64,000 bases of DNA from Undibacterium paludis (GTDB lineage Bacteria > Pseudomonadota > Gammaproteobacteria > Burkholderiales > Burkholderiaceae_D), in assembly GCF_022568815.1 (NCBI RefSeq), contig NZ_JAKZHX010000010.1, forward strand, positions 186,001 through 250,000, written 5' to 3'. Made by a program: the position numbers and the translations under genes. Under the pieces are notes generated by a model, which worked only from the letters and a program-made list of their open reading frames with translations, had not been told where the DNA came from and made no database searches. Positions 1-7,676 of the stretch are shown here, in pieces. Position 1 is the stretch's first letter. Each line of letters starts with the position of its first letter.

Positions 1-107
1 TTAAAGAATGAATGAGACGGATTGACATAGAAAAGCACTGTCAATAAACGTCTGTCTGGACCGTGTGCAAAGACCATTGATATCAATTCCCGAACTGGCT
101 TCCATTT

Positions 108-133
108 AATTCCTGCTTAAAATTCCTGCTTAA
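108..133. repeat. Tandem 13-bp direct repeat
   Basis: AATTCCTGCTTAA occurs twice back to back (108-120 and 121-133), 23 bp before the palindrome at 157-170. It may be a simple slippage duplication or part of a regulatory region. Confidence 0.6.
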
Positions 134-156
134 TCGCCATTTCATTTACATTTAAT

Positions 157-170
157 TGGAAACGTTTCCA
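157..170. promoter_or_regulatory. LacI/GalR-type operator palindrome
   Basis: TGGAAACGTTTCCA is a perfect 14-bp palindrome with a central CG, the usual form of a LacI/GalR-family operator. It lies in an AT-rich upstream-like region. The target gene is not in the window: the nearest gene to the right is transcribed toward this site, so a leftward gene beyond position 1 is the probable target. That is inference. Confidence 0.5.
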
Positions 171-409
171 TTCGAGAATTTAAATATTGATATTAATTTT
201 ATTTTTTGTCAATGTAATTTTTACATCTGAATATTTTGTTGCAATATTGGTAATATCACTATCCATGCGGACGCAAAACGTGGAGCAAGACGCGGATTGT
301 CTGCGCCAGGGCGGGCATTTGTGCACTCCTGCGCATCAAGAGTATGTACCTTCCGAAACCCGACACCTGAAAAGTGAGAAGTACTTTTTAGCGTGCTGAC
401 AAGTAACGA

Positions 410-1240
410 TTACTTCATCTTCTTCAGTTGCTCCAGCAACTGCTTCTGCTGTGCCTCGAGTTCGGTTACACGTAGTTGCTGTGTCTTGAGCTGCTTGTCT
501 TCTGTTGTATTTCGTGTTGAATTTCCAGCGCTCTGGACGACGATCATGTATTTATCGATGGATGCCGAATGCAACATGTTGATCAAATCTACGTAGGCTT
601 GAATTGGCGACTCTTTATCTGCACTGATGAGCGCATAGACACCTGGATTTGATTTTTTTGCCTGCACGATTGCGTCAGCCAGCCTGGTCATCTTTTCGTG
701 CTTGTTGCTTATATTTCCGTCTTTTAGTTTTCCGTCTTTGTCGCTCAATTGCATGGCGTAGTCACCATTGGCATCAATCTGGACACTGAGGTAGGCAGCA
801 TTCCTGACCGGGCTGTCTGCCGGTACTCGCACGGTACATTGGCTCGTTTCTGTGGTGATGGTAAATTTGTCGACGGTTTGCATGAGCGCTGTGGAGGCGA
901 CATCGATCAGTGACCGGAACTTGACGCCCTGCCCGGCTTTGATGTTGATGCTCACATCGCTTGTACCATTTCTCATCTCCTGCAATTTTTTATTTAATGC
1001 CTCAATATCAGTTGCGCTACCCAACTTGCCTGACTTGTGGAGGTTTTTATCCTGTTCTGACGCAAGAACATAATCCCCTTTTGCAGTCAGTGATATGGTC
1101 AGTGCGGCTGTTTTACTTGCATTACTCACTGCAACCGGTGTCAGATTATTCTTGCTGGCAGTACTTTGAGCCTGAGCGTCAGGCATAGCAGAAAATACGC
1201 TCACCAGAGTGATCAAAAGGGCAAATTGCTTCGTTTTCAT
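410..1240 (-). CDS. Secreted protein with two ExbD/TolR-like domains
   Basis: This 276-residue protein starts with a cleavable signal peptide (residues 1-24, ending AMPDAQA). Two tandem regions follow, about residues 45-130 and 148-238. Each has a beta-strand with a GDY turn, a helix with spaced leucines, then a strand and helix ending in a KF/KYxI(T/V) strand. This is the order of the periplasmic domain of ExbD/TolR, and residues 205-237 (SADKESPIQAYVDLINML) fit that family best. True ExbD has one such domain and an N-terminal membrane anchor; here there is no anchor and no ExbB or TonB neighbour. The C-terminus (about 245-276) is a Gln/Leu/Lys-rich coiled coil. It is a single-gene unit facing away from its neighbour. 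The family assignment is by eye, and the function is unknown. Confidence 0.55.
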   Translation of the reverse strand: MKTKQFALLITLVSVFSAMPDAQAQSTASKNNLTPVAVSNASKTAALTISLTAKGDYVLASEQDKNLHKSGKLGSATDIEALNKKLQEMRNGTSDVSINIKAGQGVKFRSLIDVASTALMQTVDKFTITTETSQCTVRVPADSPVRNAAYLSVQIDANGDYAMQLSDKDGKLKDGNISNKHEKMTRLADAIVQAKKSNPGVYALISADKESPIQAYVDLINMLHSASIDKYMIVVQSAGNSTRNTTEDKQLKTQQLRVTELEAQQKQLLEQLKKMK

Positions 1241-1505
1241 TTCAGATAGCGCAAGGATTTTAAAGTCAACATGCGCCAGACCTTAACCCAATTCGCTGCT
1301 GGCATCAATGCTCTTCTTGTTACGACAGTCACTGATCGCGATAAACATCTGTCTGTCGTGCTCATTGAAGATACCATCATCCGCGAGCAGTCTTCACCAT
1401 GATCAGCGCAGGACATGGGATACTGACAACGATATCATATCAACCTGCCAGAAATTTGATGGCAACCATGGATGCGCCCTTCTCCAGACATGACATGATC
1501 CACCC

Positions 1506-2114
1506 ATGACAATCGAGCTGAAAATTTATCTGTGCGCCTGGATCACCTATTGCACCCTGTGCGCTTACCTGTTGTATGCAGACAGAAAATCATACCCTGT
1601 CAAAGGCTATAAGGCTTTCTTGTTTGTTCGGTGGAAGTTGCTGACGTTTGGCATCGCTGCAACCGGTATCACCGTGGTTGCGCCTTATACGGCTGACCCT
1701 ACCTGGGACTATGTTGACGCAGCCATGATGTCGGTGCTGACGTTTTTGACTGCGCCGTGGGCGGTGGCTTGCATTTACCTGGGTTTGCGTGGCAAGGCTG
1801 GCGTCCGGCAAGTAATGGTGGCGCTGGCTTTGTGGATGTTTTCTGCCAGCTGGTGTTATGACCTGTACTTGCTGCTGCGTGACGGGCAATACCCGATCAC
1901 CTGGGACGCGAATATCTACGCTTCGTCGGTTTTGTATTTCAGCGCAGGCTTGTTATGGAACCTGGAATACAAAACCGCGCGGGGTGTGACTTTTTCATTT
2001 CTTGAAGCGGGATTCCCATCCAGGCCGGCGCATGCGGGTTTCATGAAAATTGCCTTGTTTGGTTTGCCCTTCATGCTTGTAGCGATTTGCAGTATTGTCT
2101 ATTTCCTGGTCTGA
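1506..2114 (+). CDS. Hypothetical multi-pass membrane protein
   Basis: This 202-residue protein is rich in hydrophobic segments. About five membrane helices can be seen (near residues 5-25, 45-65, 75-95, 103-122 and 178-200) with a Trp/Tyr-rich region between. The ATG follows CACCC with no good ribosome site, so the start is uncertain. It stands alone: the next gene is on the opposite strand and converges on it. I do not recognise the family. The inner membrane is the likely location. Confidence 0.55.
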   Translation: MTIELKIYLCAWITYCTLCAYLLYADRKSYPVKGYKAFLFVRWKLLTFGIAATGITVVAPYTADPTWDYVDAAMMSVLTFLTAPWAVACIYLGLRGKAGVRQVMVALALWMFSASWCYDLYLLLRDGQYPITWDANIYASSVLYFSAGLLWNLEYKTARGVTFSFLEAGFPSRPAHAGFMKIALFGLPFMLVAICSIVYFLV

Positions 2115-2189
2115 AAATCCTGGTCTGAAAAACCGGCCCTCTGAAAAAATACAACACTGCACATGATCACATTTTGTTCTATTGCCTTT

Positions 2190-3440
2190 TCAGTCAAGCA
2201 CCGGATTGTCCCGTTGAAATGCACCGGGTTTTCGATTGAGCAGGCGCCACCACAGACCTGTTTCAAACACGCGGCTGAATACCCAGGCAAAGGCAACTGA
2301 AGCACCTGTGCCTATCACCACGAGCAGGGCAAAATGCAGGTGCTGGTAGTTGGTTGGCAAGTGCAGGCTTTCTATCGCATGGTGGGTGGCGGCCACGATG
2401 GGGATGTGTACCAGGTAGAGTGAATAGGAAAAACTGCCTGTCCTGGTCAGGATTTTATTTTCCAGGAAGCGTCTTGCAGTATGGTCCGGTGCAATACTGC
2501 TCATCCAGATCAGGAAAATGGCGACCAGGGTGGCGAAGGTGATGTCGATTATTTTTTCGCGCGCAAAGAAAGGCCCGACCGACTGGGCGTCGACAATGGC
2601 GTAGCGCTGCATCAGCACGACAAACAGTACAAGGAAGAACAGGCCGACAGGCGCCAGCACACGCCATTTCTTTTGCATGCGCTGCTGATGGTTTTCTCCG
2701 TGGACAAACCATGCAGAAACGATGCCGATCACAAAGACGAACAAGAAATACGGTGGCCTGAGTACCGTCATCTGCCAGTCGGCCAAAGGCTGGGGCAGAT
2801 TATTTGATGTCGCGGTCAACCCCCAAGCCAGCAGGCCCCCTGTGATCAGGAAGGCAGTGCCGCCACTGCGGCGCAATATCCAGACAAGCAGCGGAAAAAG
2901 AAAATACAGATGCCATTCGAGCGCAATGCTCCAGAACGGTGTGTTGATGGTATTGAGCAAAGGAAAAAAATCCTGTATCAGCGCAAAATTGGTCAGCAGT
3001 ATCTGCCAGGATATCGTGGGTGTCAGGCCAGTGGGATGACGCCCCCAGGCGCTTATTGGTACGAAAAAATTGACCAGTAAGATCAAGACCAGCGCCGCAT
3101 AATAAGGCGGCAAGATACGGAAAGCCCGCGCCTTGAAAAAAGCTTTTGTACTCACAGTCAGGTGGTTCTTGTTCCTGGCTACGGGCAAGCCCAGGCAAAA
3201 ACCGGACAGTACCAAAAACACGACCACGCCCAGGTGCAGGTAAAGCAGCACATTGAGGGGCTTCATCCACAAGGATTTGTGAGAATCCCAGCCATAGGCA
3301 AACAACCGACAATGGCCCCACAATACCCAAAGCGCAGCTACGGCGCGCAAGCCATCAAGGAATTGCAGGCGGAATGGTACATCACCGGCAAATATTGAAG
3401 AAACAGATGCAGATGGCGCTGGTACTGGCTTGGTTGACAT
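2190..3440 (-). CDS. Acyltransferase 3 family membrane protein (OafA/YrhL-like)
   Basis: At 416 residues this has the length and pattern of the acyltransferase 3 family, integral membrane enzymes that O-acylate sugars of lipopolysaccharide, exopolysaccharide or other glycans. The hallmark N-terminal motif is visible at about residues 28-43 (FLDGLRAVAALWVLWGH), with the conserved Arg and the catalytic-type His, followed by about ten hydrophobic helices. The C-terminal region has the usual YSLYLVHIP motif (about residue 340). The N-terminus before the first helix is about 25 residues and not membrane-like. It is a single gene with no glycan-synthesis neighbours, so the acceptor cannot be inferred. 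Confidence 0.85.
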   Translation of the reverse strand: MSTKPVPAPSASVSSIFAGDVPFRLQFLDGLRAVAALWVLWGHCRLFAYGWDSHKSLWMKPLNVLLYLHLGVVVFLVLSGFCLGLPVARNKNHLTVSTKAFFKARAFRILPPYYAALVLILLVNFFVPISAWGRHPTGLTPTISWQILLTNFALIQDFFPLLNTINTPFWSIALEWHLYFLFPLLVWILRRSGGTAFLITGGLLAWGLTATSNNLPQPLADWQMTVLRPPYFLFVFVIGIVSAWFVHGENHQQRMQKKWRVLAPVGLFFLVLFVVLMQRYAIVDAQSVGPFFAREKIIDITFATLVAIFLIWMSSIAPDHTARRFLENKILTRTGSFSYSLYLVHIPIVAATHHAIESLHLPTNYQHLHFALLVVIGTGASVAFAWVFSRVFETGLWWRLLNRKPGAFQRDNPVLD

Positions 3441-3596
3441 AGAAATCGAGGGTTACTGCACAAAAGCGCAATTAAAGTACAAAAAAATAGTGCACTTTAA
3501 CACTGTGCCAGCATTTGTAGAAAATATGCGCTGCAAGCTGTGCTCACGTCGACCTGGGCATAGTGACACTGACTGCATCACTTTTCCCTGGTGGAC

Positions 3597-3737
3597 ATGA
3601 ATGCTTTACCCGATGATCTGCCACAATCGACGAAGAAGCCCGGACCGGACTCAAGGCTGTCCCTGTCATTTCTCAATCGATTCGCTATGGAAACATGGTA
3701 CTTTGATGTGTGGCGAAAATGTATCGACTTATCATGA
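3597..3737 (+). CDS. Possible 46-residue small ORF in a long intergenic gap
   Basis: The gap 3441-3922 separates two divergent genes. Inside it an ATG preceded by GGTGG opens a 46-codon frame with a basic, aromatic C-terminal half (NRFAMETWYFDVWRK). It may be a real small protein or a gene remnant; nothing else supports it. Downstream the repeated ATCATGATT (near 3731-3750) and AT-rich sequence to 3900 look like promoter DNA for the next gene. Nothing else was found in the gap. Confidence 0.2.
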   Translation: MNALPDDLPQSTKKPGPDSRLSLSFLNRFAMETWYFDVWRKCIDLS

Positions 3738-3922
3738 TTCATCATGATTTATTATGCGATACTTTGATTCTGACAATTGAAGACCTTACTTGAGCAGGAA
3801 ATCCAATTGAGGCTACGGCTTTTGACACGTGGTGAAAGCCGGCAGCAGCAGACAAAAATCATTGATCACATATTCAATAACCAAGCTGTAACGTTTGACG
3901 TTAACACTCTCCCAAAAAAATT

Positions 3923-4942
3923 ATGACGAGCAAATCAGTCAAAGAACAACTACAGCAAGACATCGCGCTCTGGCATGCCGATGGCTTGATCGAGAAACCT
4001 GCCTATGAAATTCTGTCCCGTCGCTATGAGGTGAGCAGTTTCGGTCTGATCGGTGTGGTGAAGTATTGCGGTATTTTTGGCGGTTTTTGTGCTTTTCTGG
4101 GATTGATGGGTTTGATCAGCGCCTTGTCGCAGTCGGTGGCGTTCGCTGCGCTGGTGGGGGCAGCCGTCAGCATCGGTCTGACCTGGGGTGGTTTGCGGCT
4201 GGCGGACGATGTGCAGCAGCGCTATGCCACTTCGTCGAAGTTCATTGTCACGCTGGGCATAGGCATGTGGGCCGGTTCAGCAGGAACTTTTTTGGGTGGA
4301 GTTTTGCATCTTGAGGAAGGCGCGGTGCTGCTGACCACCGGCTTGCTGACGATACCGCTGGCCTTTTACCTGGCGTACCAGCGTCATAATACTTACCTGC
4401 TGGTCCTGGCCTTGCTGGTGCTGTTTCACTGGGCCGGTTCATGGTCGTCCATGTTTGGCCGCTCCACTTATGCACTGGAGATCCAGGACCCAAAGATGAT
4501 GAGTGTGCTTGCCTTTATCGCCGTGGTGATAGGTTTTGAGCATGAACGCAAGGCCTACCCTGCCACGGGACGTTTTTACCAGGCATGGCAGGCAGTCGGG
4601 CTGGTGTACCTGAATATGTCTTTGCTGATTTTATCGATCTGGCACCATTATCAGGGTGAGAATGGGTATTGGGTCATCGTTTTCAGCGCCGCCACTGTTG
4701 CCCAGATCGTGGCGGGTGCGCGATTGCACAGTGGTTTGCTGCGCGGCTTTGGCATCACTTTCTTTGGCATCAATCTGTTCACGCGTTTTCATGAACATTT
4801 CTGGAGCCAGCTTGATCTGGGCACCTACCTGGCTGCTGGCGGGGCATTGTTGCTGGTCACCGGTGCGCTGATGGAAGTCCTCACGCGCAGCCTGAGCCGT
4901 GCTGACCACAGCGTTCAACACATCGATGGAGGTGCAGCATGA
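3923..4942 (+). CDS. DUF2157-like membrane protein
   Basis: This 339-residue protein has a soluble N-terminal helix pair (about residues 1-45, containing DIALWHADGLIEKPAYEIL), which matches the start of DUF2157 proteins, followed by about nine membrane helices. DUF2157 proteins are of unknown function and often come as pairs. The gene ends by overlapping the next start in ATGA (4939-4942), so the two are translationally coupled and probably act together in the inner membrane. The start codon is the first ATG after a CCCAAAAAAATT leader and has no strong ribosome site. Confidence 0.65.
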   Translation: MTSKSVKEQLQQDIALWHADGLIEKPAYEILSRRYEVSSFGLIGVVKYCGIFGGFCAFLGLMGLISALSQSVAFAALVGAAVSIGLTWGGLRLADDVQQRYATSSKFIVTLGIGMWAGSAGTFLGGVLHLEEGAVLLTTGLLTIPLAFYLAYQRHNTYLLVLALLVLFHWAGSWSSMFGRSTYALEIQDPKMMSVLAFIAVVIGFEHERKAYPATGRFYQAWQAVGLVYLNMSLLILSIWHHYQGENGYWVIVFSAATVAQIVAGARLHSGLLRGFGITFFGINLFTRFHEHFWSQLDLGTYLAAGGALLLVTGALMEVLTRSLSRADHSVQHIDGGAA

Positions 4943-5955
4943 ACCAGCGCAGCCTCAACCGTGCCGTACACAATGAACTTGATGACCTGGTCGCACAGAA
5001 GATCATCGACGCCGTACAGGCTGAACAGATCAAACTGCGTTATCCGGCCGAGGCGTGGAATATGCTGGCCCTGGTACGTTCATTCACCGTGCTGGGTGTA
5101 CTGACCTGCGTAGCAGGCATACTCATTCTGCTGCGTGAACACATGAACTGGTGGCTGGTGGGCGAGGCTGCCCTGGCCGGTACTTCTTTGAGTTGCCTGG
5201 CATTGGCGCACTGGCTTAAAACCAGCCGCAACATGCCCATCCTGGCAGAAGCGCTGGAACTGGCAAGCGGCATGGCTTTGCAGGGTCTGACCGTCGTGCT
5301 GGCTTTGCATCACCCCAGTGGCAGCAAGAATTGGCCTGCACTGGTGGGCGTTGATGCTGCCCTGTTGCTGGTGATGGCATATGCGCTGGCTAACCGCCTG
5401 CTGCTGTGGTATTCACTGGCGCTGTTCTTTTTCTTTTGTGGCGCAGAGACGGGTTATGTCTCTGGCTGGGGGGCATATTACCTGGGCATGACCTACCCTG
5501 CCCGCTTCCTTGCTATTGGTGCCGGTGTGTTGTGTCTGGCTTGGGTGCATGTGGAATTTTTACGTGGCCGTCTGGCACCGTTTGCGCGGGTGTATTTTCA
5601 CTATGGTCTGTTGCTGATCAACCTGTCGCTCTGGTTTTTAAGCGTGTTTGGCTATTACGAGAACCATGACGTGCGCTGGGACGATACAGAAGGTGAACGG
5701 TTCATATTTTCTGTCTTGTGGGCGGCAGTGGCAGGTGGATCAGTATGGGCCGGCACGCGTTTCAACCTGCAACTGTTGCGCGGCTATGCCTACACTTTTC
5801 TGATGATCAATCTGTACACTTTCTATTTCCAGTTTTTGGTCAGCAAATCACCGTCGCTGTGGTTTTTCCATCTGCTGCTGGTCGGCGGCAGCCTGCTTGG
5901 GTTGGGGATTTATGTTGACGGGCTGCGCAAGAAAAACCCTGCGCAAGCCGATTAA
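4939..5955 (+). CDS. Second DUF2157-like membrane protein
   Basis: This 338-residue protein has the same build as its upstream partner: an N-terminal cytosolic helical part (about residues 1-40) and roughly ten membrane helices. The start overlaps the preceding stop and has a clear ribosome site (GGAGGTGCAGC before ATG). The two proteins probably form a complex or arose by duplication; they share layout more than sequence. The function is unknown. A GC-rich hairpin directly follows the stop. Confidence 0.65.
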   Translation: MNQRSLNRAVHNELDDLVAQKIIDAVQAEQIKLRYPAEAWNMLALVRSFTVLGVLTCVAGILILLREHMNWWLVGEAALAGTSLSCLALAHWLKTSRNMPILAEALELASGMALQGLTVVLALHHPSGSKNWPALVGVDAALLLVMAYALANRLLLWYSLALFFFFCGAETGYVSGWGAYYLGMTYPARFLAIGAGVLCLAWVHVEFLRGRLAPFARVYFHYGLLLINLSLWFLSVFGYYENHDVRWDDTEGERFIFSVLWAAVAGGSVWAGTRFNLQLLRGYAYTFLMINLYTFYFQFLVSKSPSLWFFHLLLVGGSLLGLGIYVDGLRKKNPAQAD

Positions 5956-5957
5956 GC

Positions 5958-6000
5958 AATCGGCCGCCTGTCAGCCCAAAGACAGGGCGGCCTGATTGTT
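5958..6000. terminator. GC-rich hairpin between convergent genes
   Basis: GGCCGCCTGTC (5962-5972) pairs with GACAGGGCGGCC (5981-5992) with one bulged base, and the flanks AATC/GATT extend the stem. It lies between the stop of the membrane-protein pair and the stop of the convergent glutathione transferase, so it can end transcription in both directions. The T-run is weak. Confidence 0.6.
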
Positions 6001-6659
6001 CAATCCCGGTCTGGCGCACCAAGCGGGAACAGCGGGCGATATTGCCGCGCGTCTTCTACTGCCCGGGCAAAGGATGGGCGAGCCAGCAGGCGGCTGCGGT
6101 AGGCGCGCAACAGCGGGTATTTGTCAGCTATAGGATGGGTCCAGTCGGCATAGAATAATGAAGGCGCCGCTGCGCAGTCTGCCATGGTGAAATTGTCGCC
6201 GCTGGCCCAGGTTCTGCCTGCCAGATGTTTTTCCAGCCAGGCGTAGGCAAGTTCGAGTTTGGTAACAGCCTGCTCCTGCGCTTCCTGCCGCTTGACGACA
6301 TCACCTGTCAGGGCACCGCCAACTGCATGCTGCACCGGGGTCATGACGTGCAGGTCAAAGAAACGGTCCATGAAGCGCACATTCAGCGCCGCTTTTGCAT
6401 CTACCGGTAGCAGGCGTACTGGTCCGGGATGAGTCAGTTGCAAATACTCGATGATGATGCTGGTCTCTGCGATGTCTTGTCCATCATCGACCAGCAAAGG
6501 GAACTTGCCCAGCGGCCAGCGCTGCAACCACTCTGCCACATGTTCCGGCGTATCCGGCCCTATGCAGCGGAATTCAAACGGCGTGCCGTTCTCGTGCAGC
6601 GCAATCAGCACTTTCTGTGTATAGGAAGAGAATGGGTGACCATAGAGGGTAAGTGACAT
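6000..6659 (-). CDS. Glutathione S-transferase family protein
   Basis: This 219-residue protein has the two-domain cytosolic GST layout. The thioredoxin-like N-terminal domain (about 1-80) contains the start SLTLYGHPFSSYTQKV with the likely catalytic Ser/Tyr near residues 11-13, a cis-proline region (GKFPLLVDDG) and the glutathione-binding ETSII motif (about residue 65). The all-helical C-terminal domain (about 90-205) has the conserved helix-capping Asp in FTMADCAAAP. GSTs conjugate glutathione to electrophiles or act as peroxidases; the substrate cannot be told. It is a single gene, convergent with the membrane-protein pair. Confidence 0.9.
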   Translation of the reverse strand: MSLTLYGHPFSSYTQKVLIALHENGTPFEFRCIGPDTPEHVAEWLQRWPLGKFPLLVDDGQDIAETSIIIEYLQLTHPGPVRLLPVDAKAALNVRFMDRFFDLHVMTPVQHAVGGALTGDVVKRQEAQEQAVTKLELAYAWLEKHLAGRTWASGDNFTMADCAAAPSLFYADWTHPIADKYPLLRAYRSRLLARPSFARAVEDARQYRPLFPLGAPDRD

Positions 6660-6786
6660 GACAGATACCTTATAGATGTAGGGCCTGGCTTGCGCCGCAA
6701 GTGTTTTGTCCGACTATTCTATAACCATATATCGGAAAACAATAAGCCCCCTCCAGGCAGCTTATTGGCTGTAATGACATCAGCGT

Positions 6787-7416
6787 TCAGGCGCGTACAT
6801 AACGGCTCTCGACAGCAAATGTTGTCGCGGAATTGCCGACGGCCTGTATGGTAAACAGCTCACCGTTGCGCAGCATGAAAGCGCCCTGACTACTGCCGGA
6901 AGCAACCTCTTCAGTCCAGGTAAATACCGTGTCCTTGAGTGTAATTTTCCAGACACTCTTGCCATTGACGACTGAAGATGACACGGCATTGCCAACAAAA
7001 CTGATCACGGCGCCATTGGCACTGGCATTGACGACATCAACCGAAGAAGCGACGGTTTCCCCGGTCAGCATTTTGACGCTGGCATTGGCTTCTGTCCTGA
7101 CATGCTGCGCTGACAGGATCGGTGCATTGTAAGTGCCCATAGCAACAACGGCGCCTGCGCAATTGAGGTTTTCATAGTACTCAATTTTTCGCGAAACCGA
7201 CAACGCAGATCCGCCACTGCCGGAAGTGATCGTGGTAGTTTCCATGATGCGTCCCTGACACCCCTGGTTCCAGACGCCAGCATATTTGCTCAACGGACCT
7301 GTGCCTGTATCTGCCGGTGCCACAGTCGCAGGCGTACTGCCACCAGACCCACCACCACAAGCAGCCAGCAACATGGCCATGATTGCGCTAAAACCCGCTA
7401 ATTTGATTTGTTTCAT
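6787..7416 (-). CDS. Hypothetical lipoprotein
   Basis: This 209-residue protein starts with a lipoprotein signal peptide whose lipobox LLAAC places the lipidated Cys at residue 20, followed by a Gly/Ser/Pro-rich linker. The rest is rich in short beta-strand-like stretches (Thr, Ser, Val), suggesting a beta-sandwich or lipocalin-like fold. Two further cysteines (about residues 53 and 86) could form a disulphide. There is no Asp after the lipidated Cys, which favours outer-membrane sorting. I do not recognise a family. It stands alone. Confidence 0.6.
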   Translation of the reverse strand: MKQIKLAGFSAIMAMLLAACGGGSGGSTPATVAPADTGTGPLSKYAGVWNQGCQGRIMETTTITSGSGGSALSVSRKIEYYENLNCAGAVVAMGTYNAPILSAQHVRTEANASVKMLTGETVASSVDVVNASANGAVISFVGNAVSSSVVNGKSVWKITLKDTVFTWTEEVASGSSQGAFMLRNGELFTIQAVGNSATTFAVESRYVRA

Positions 7417-7676
7417 TTTACGTCACTCATTAATAAAAAATTACCCGTGCGCATTATGGCAAAATTGCAACAACTTGTAAAATTGAAATAATAGAGAAAC
7501 AACTTGCTATATAACAAGCTGGGCGGTTAATGAGGTGCATGAAGATATGGTTTGAGTACCGGGGCAATGACCACATCAGCCAGGCATCGTTGCCAGAGCT
7601 GGCCCATGAACCTAAAAAAAATGAATCCAGATGAATATACGCAGTCATTTTCATGACAAGAAAGTGAGTAAAAACT

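Larger units (their letters stand above)
1..409. other. Non-coding left edge with palindromes
   Basis: No convincing gene is seen in this AT-rich stretch; the short open frames have no family-like sequence. It holds a perfect 14-bp palindrome (157-170), a tandem 13-bp repeat (108-133) and a 12-bp palindrome ATTGATATCAAT (76-87). The gene to the right reads toward this region, so any promoter here should serve a gene to the left of the window. Confidence 0.5.
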
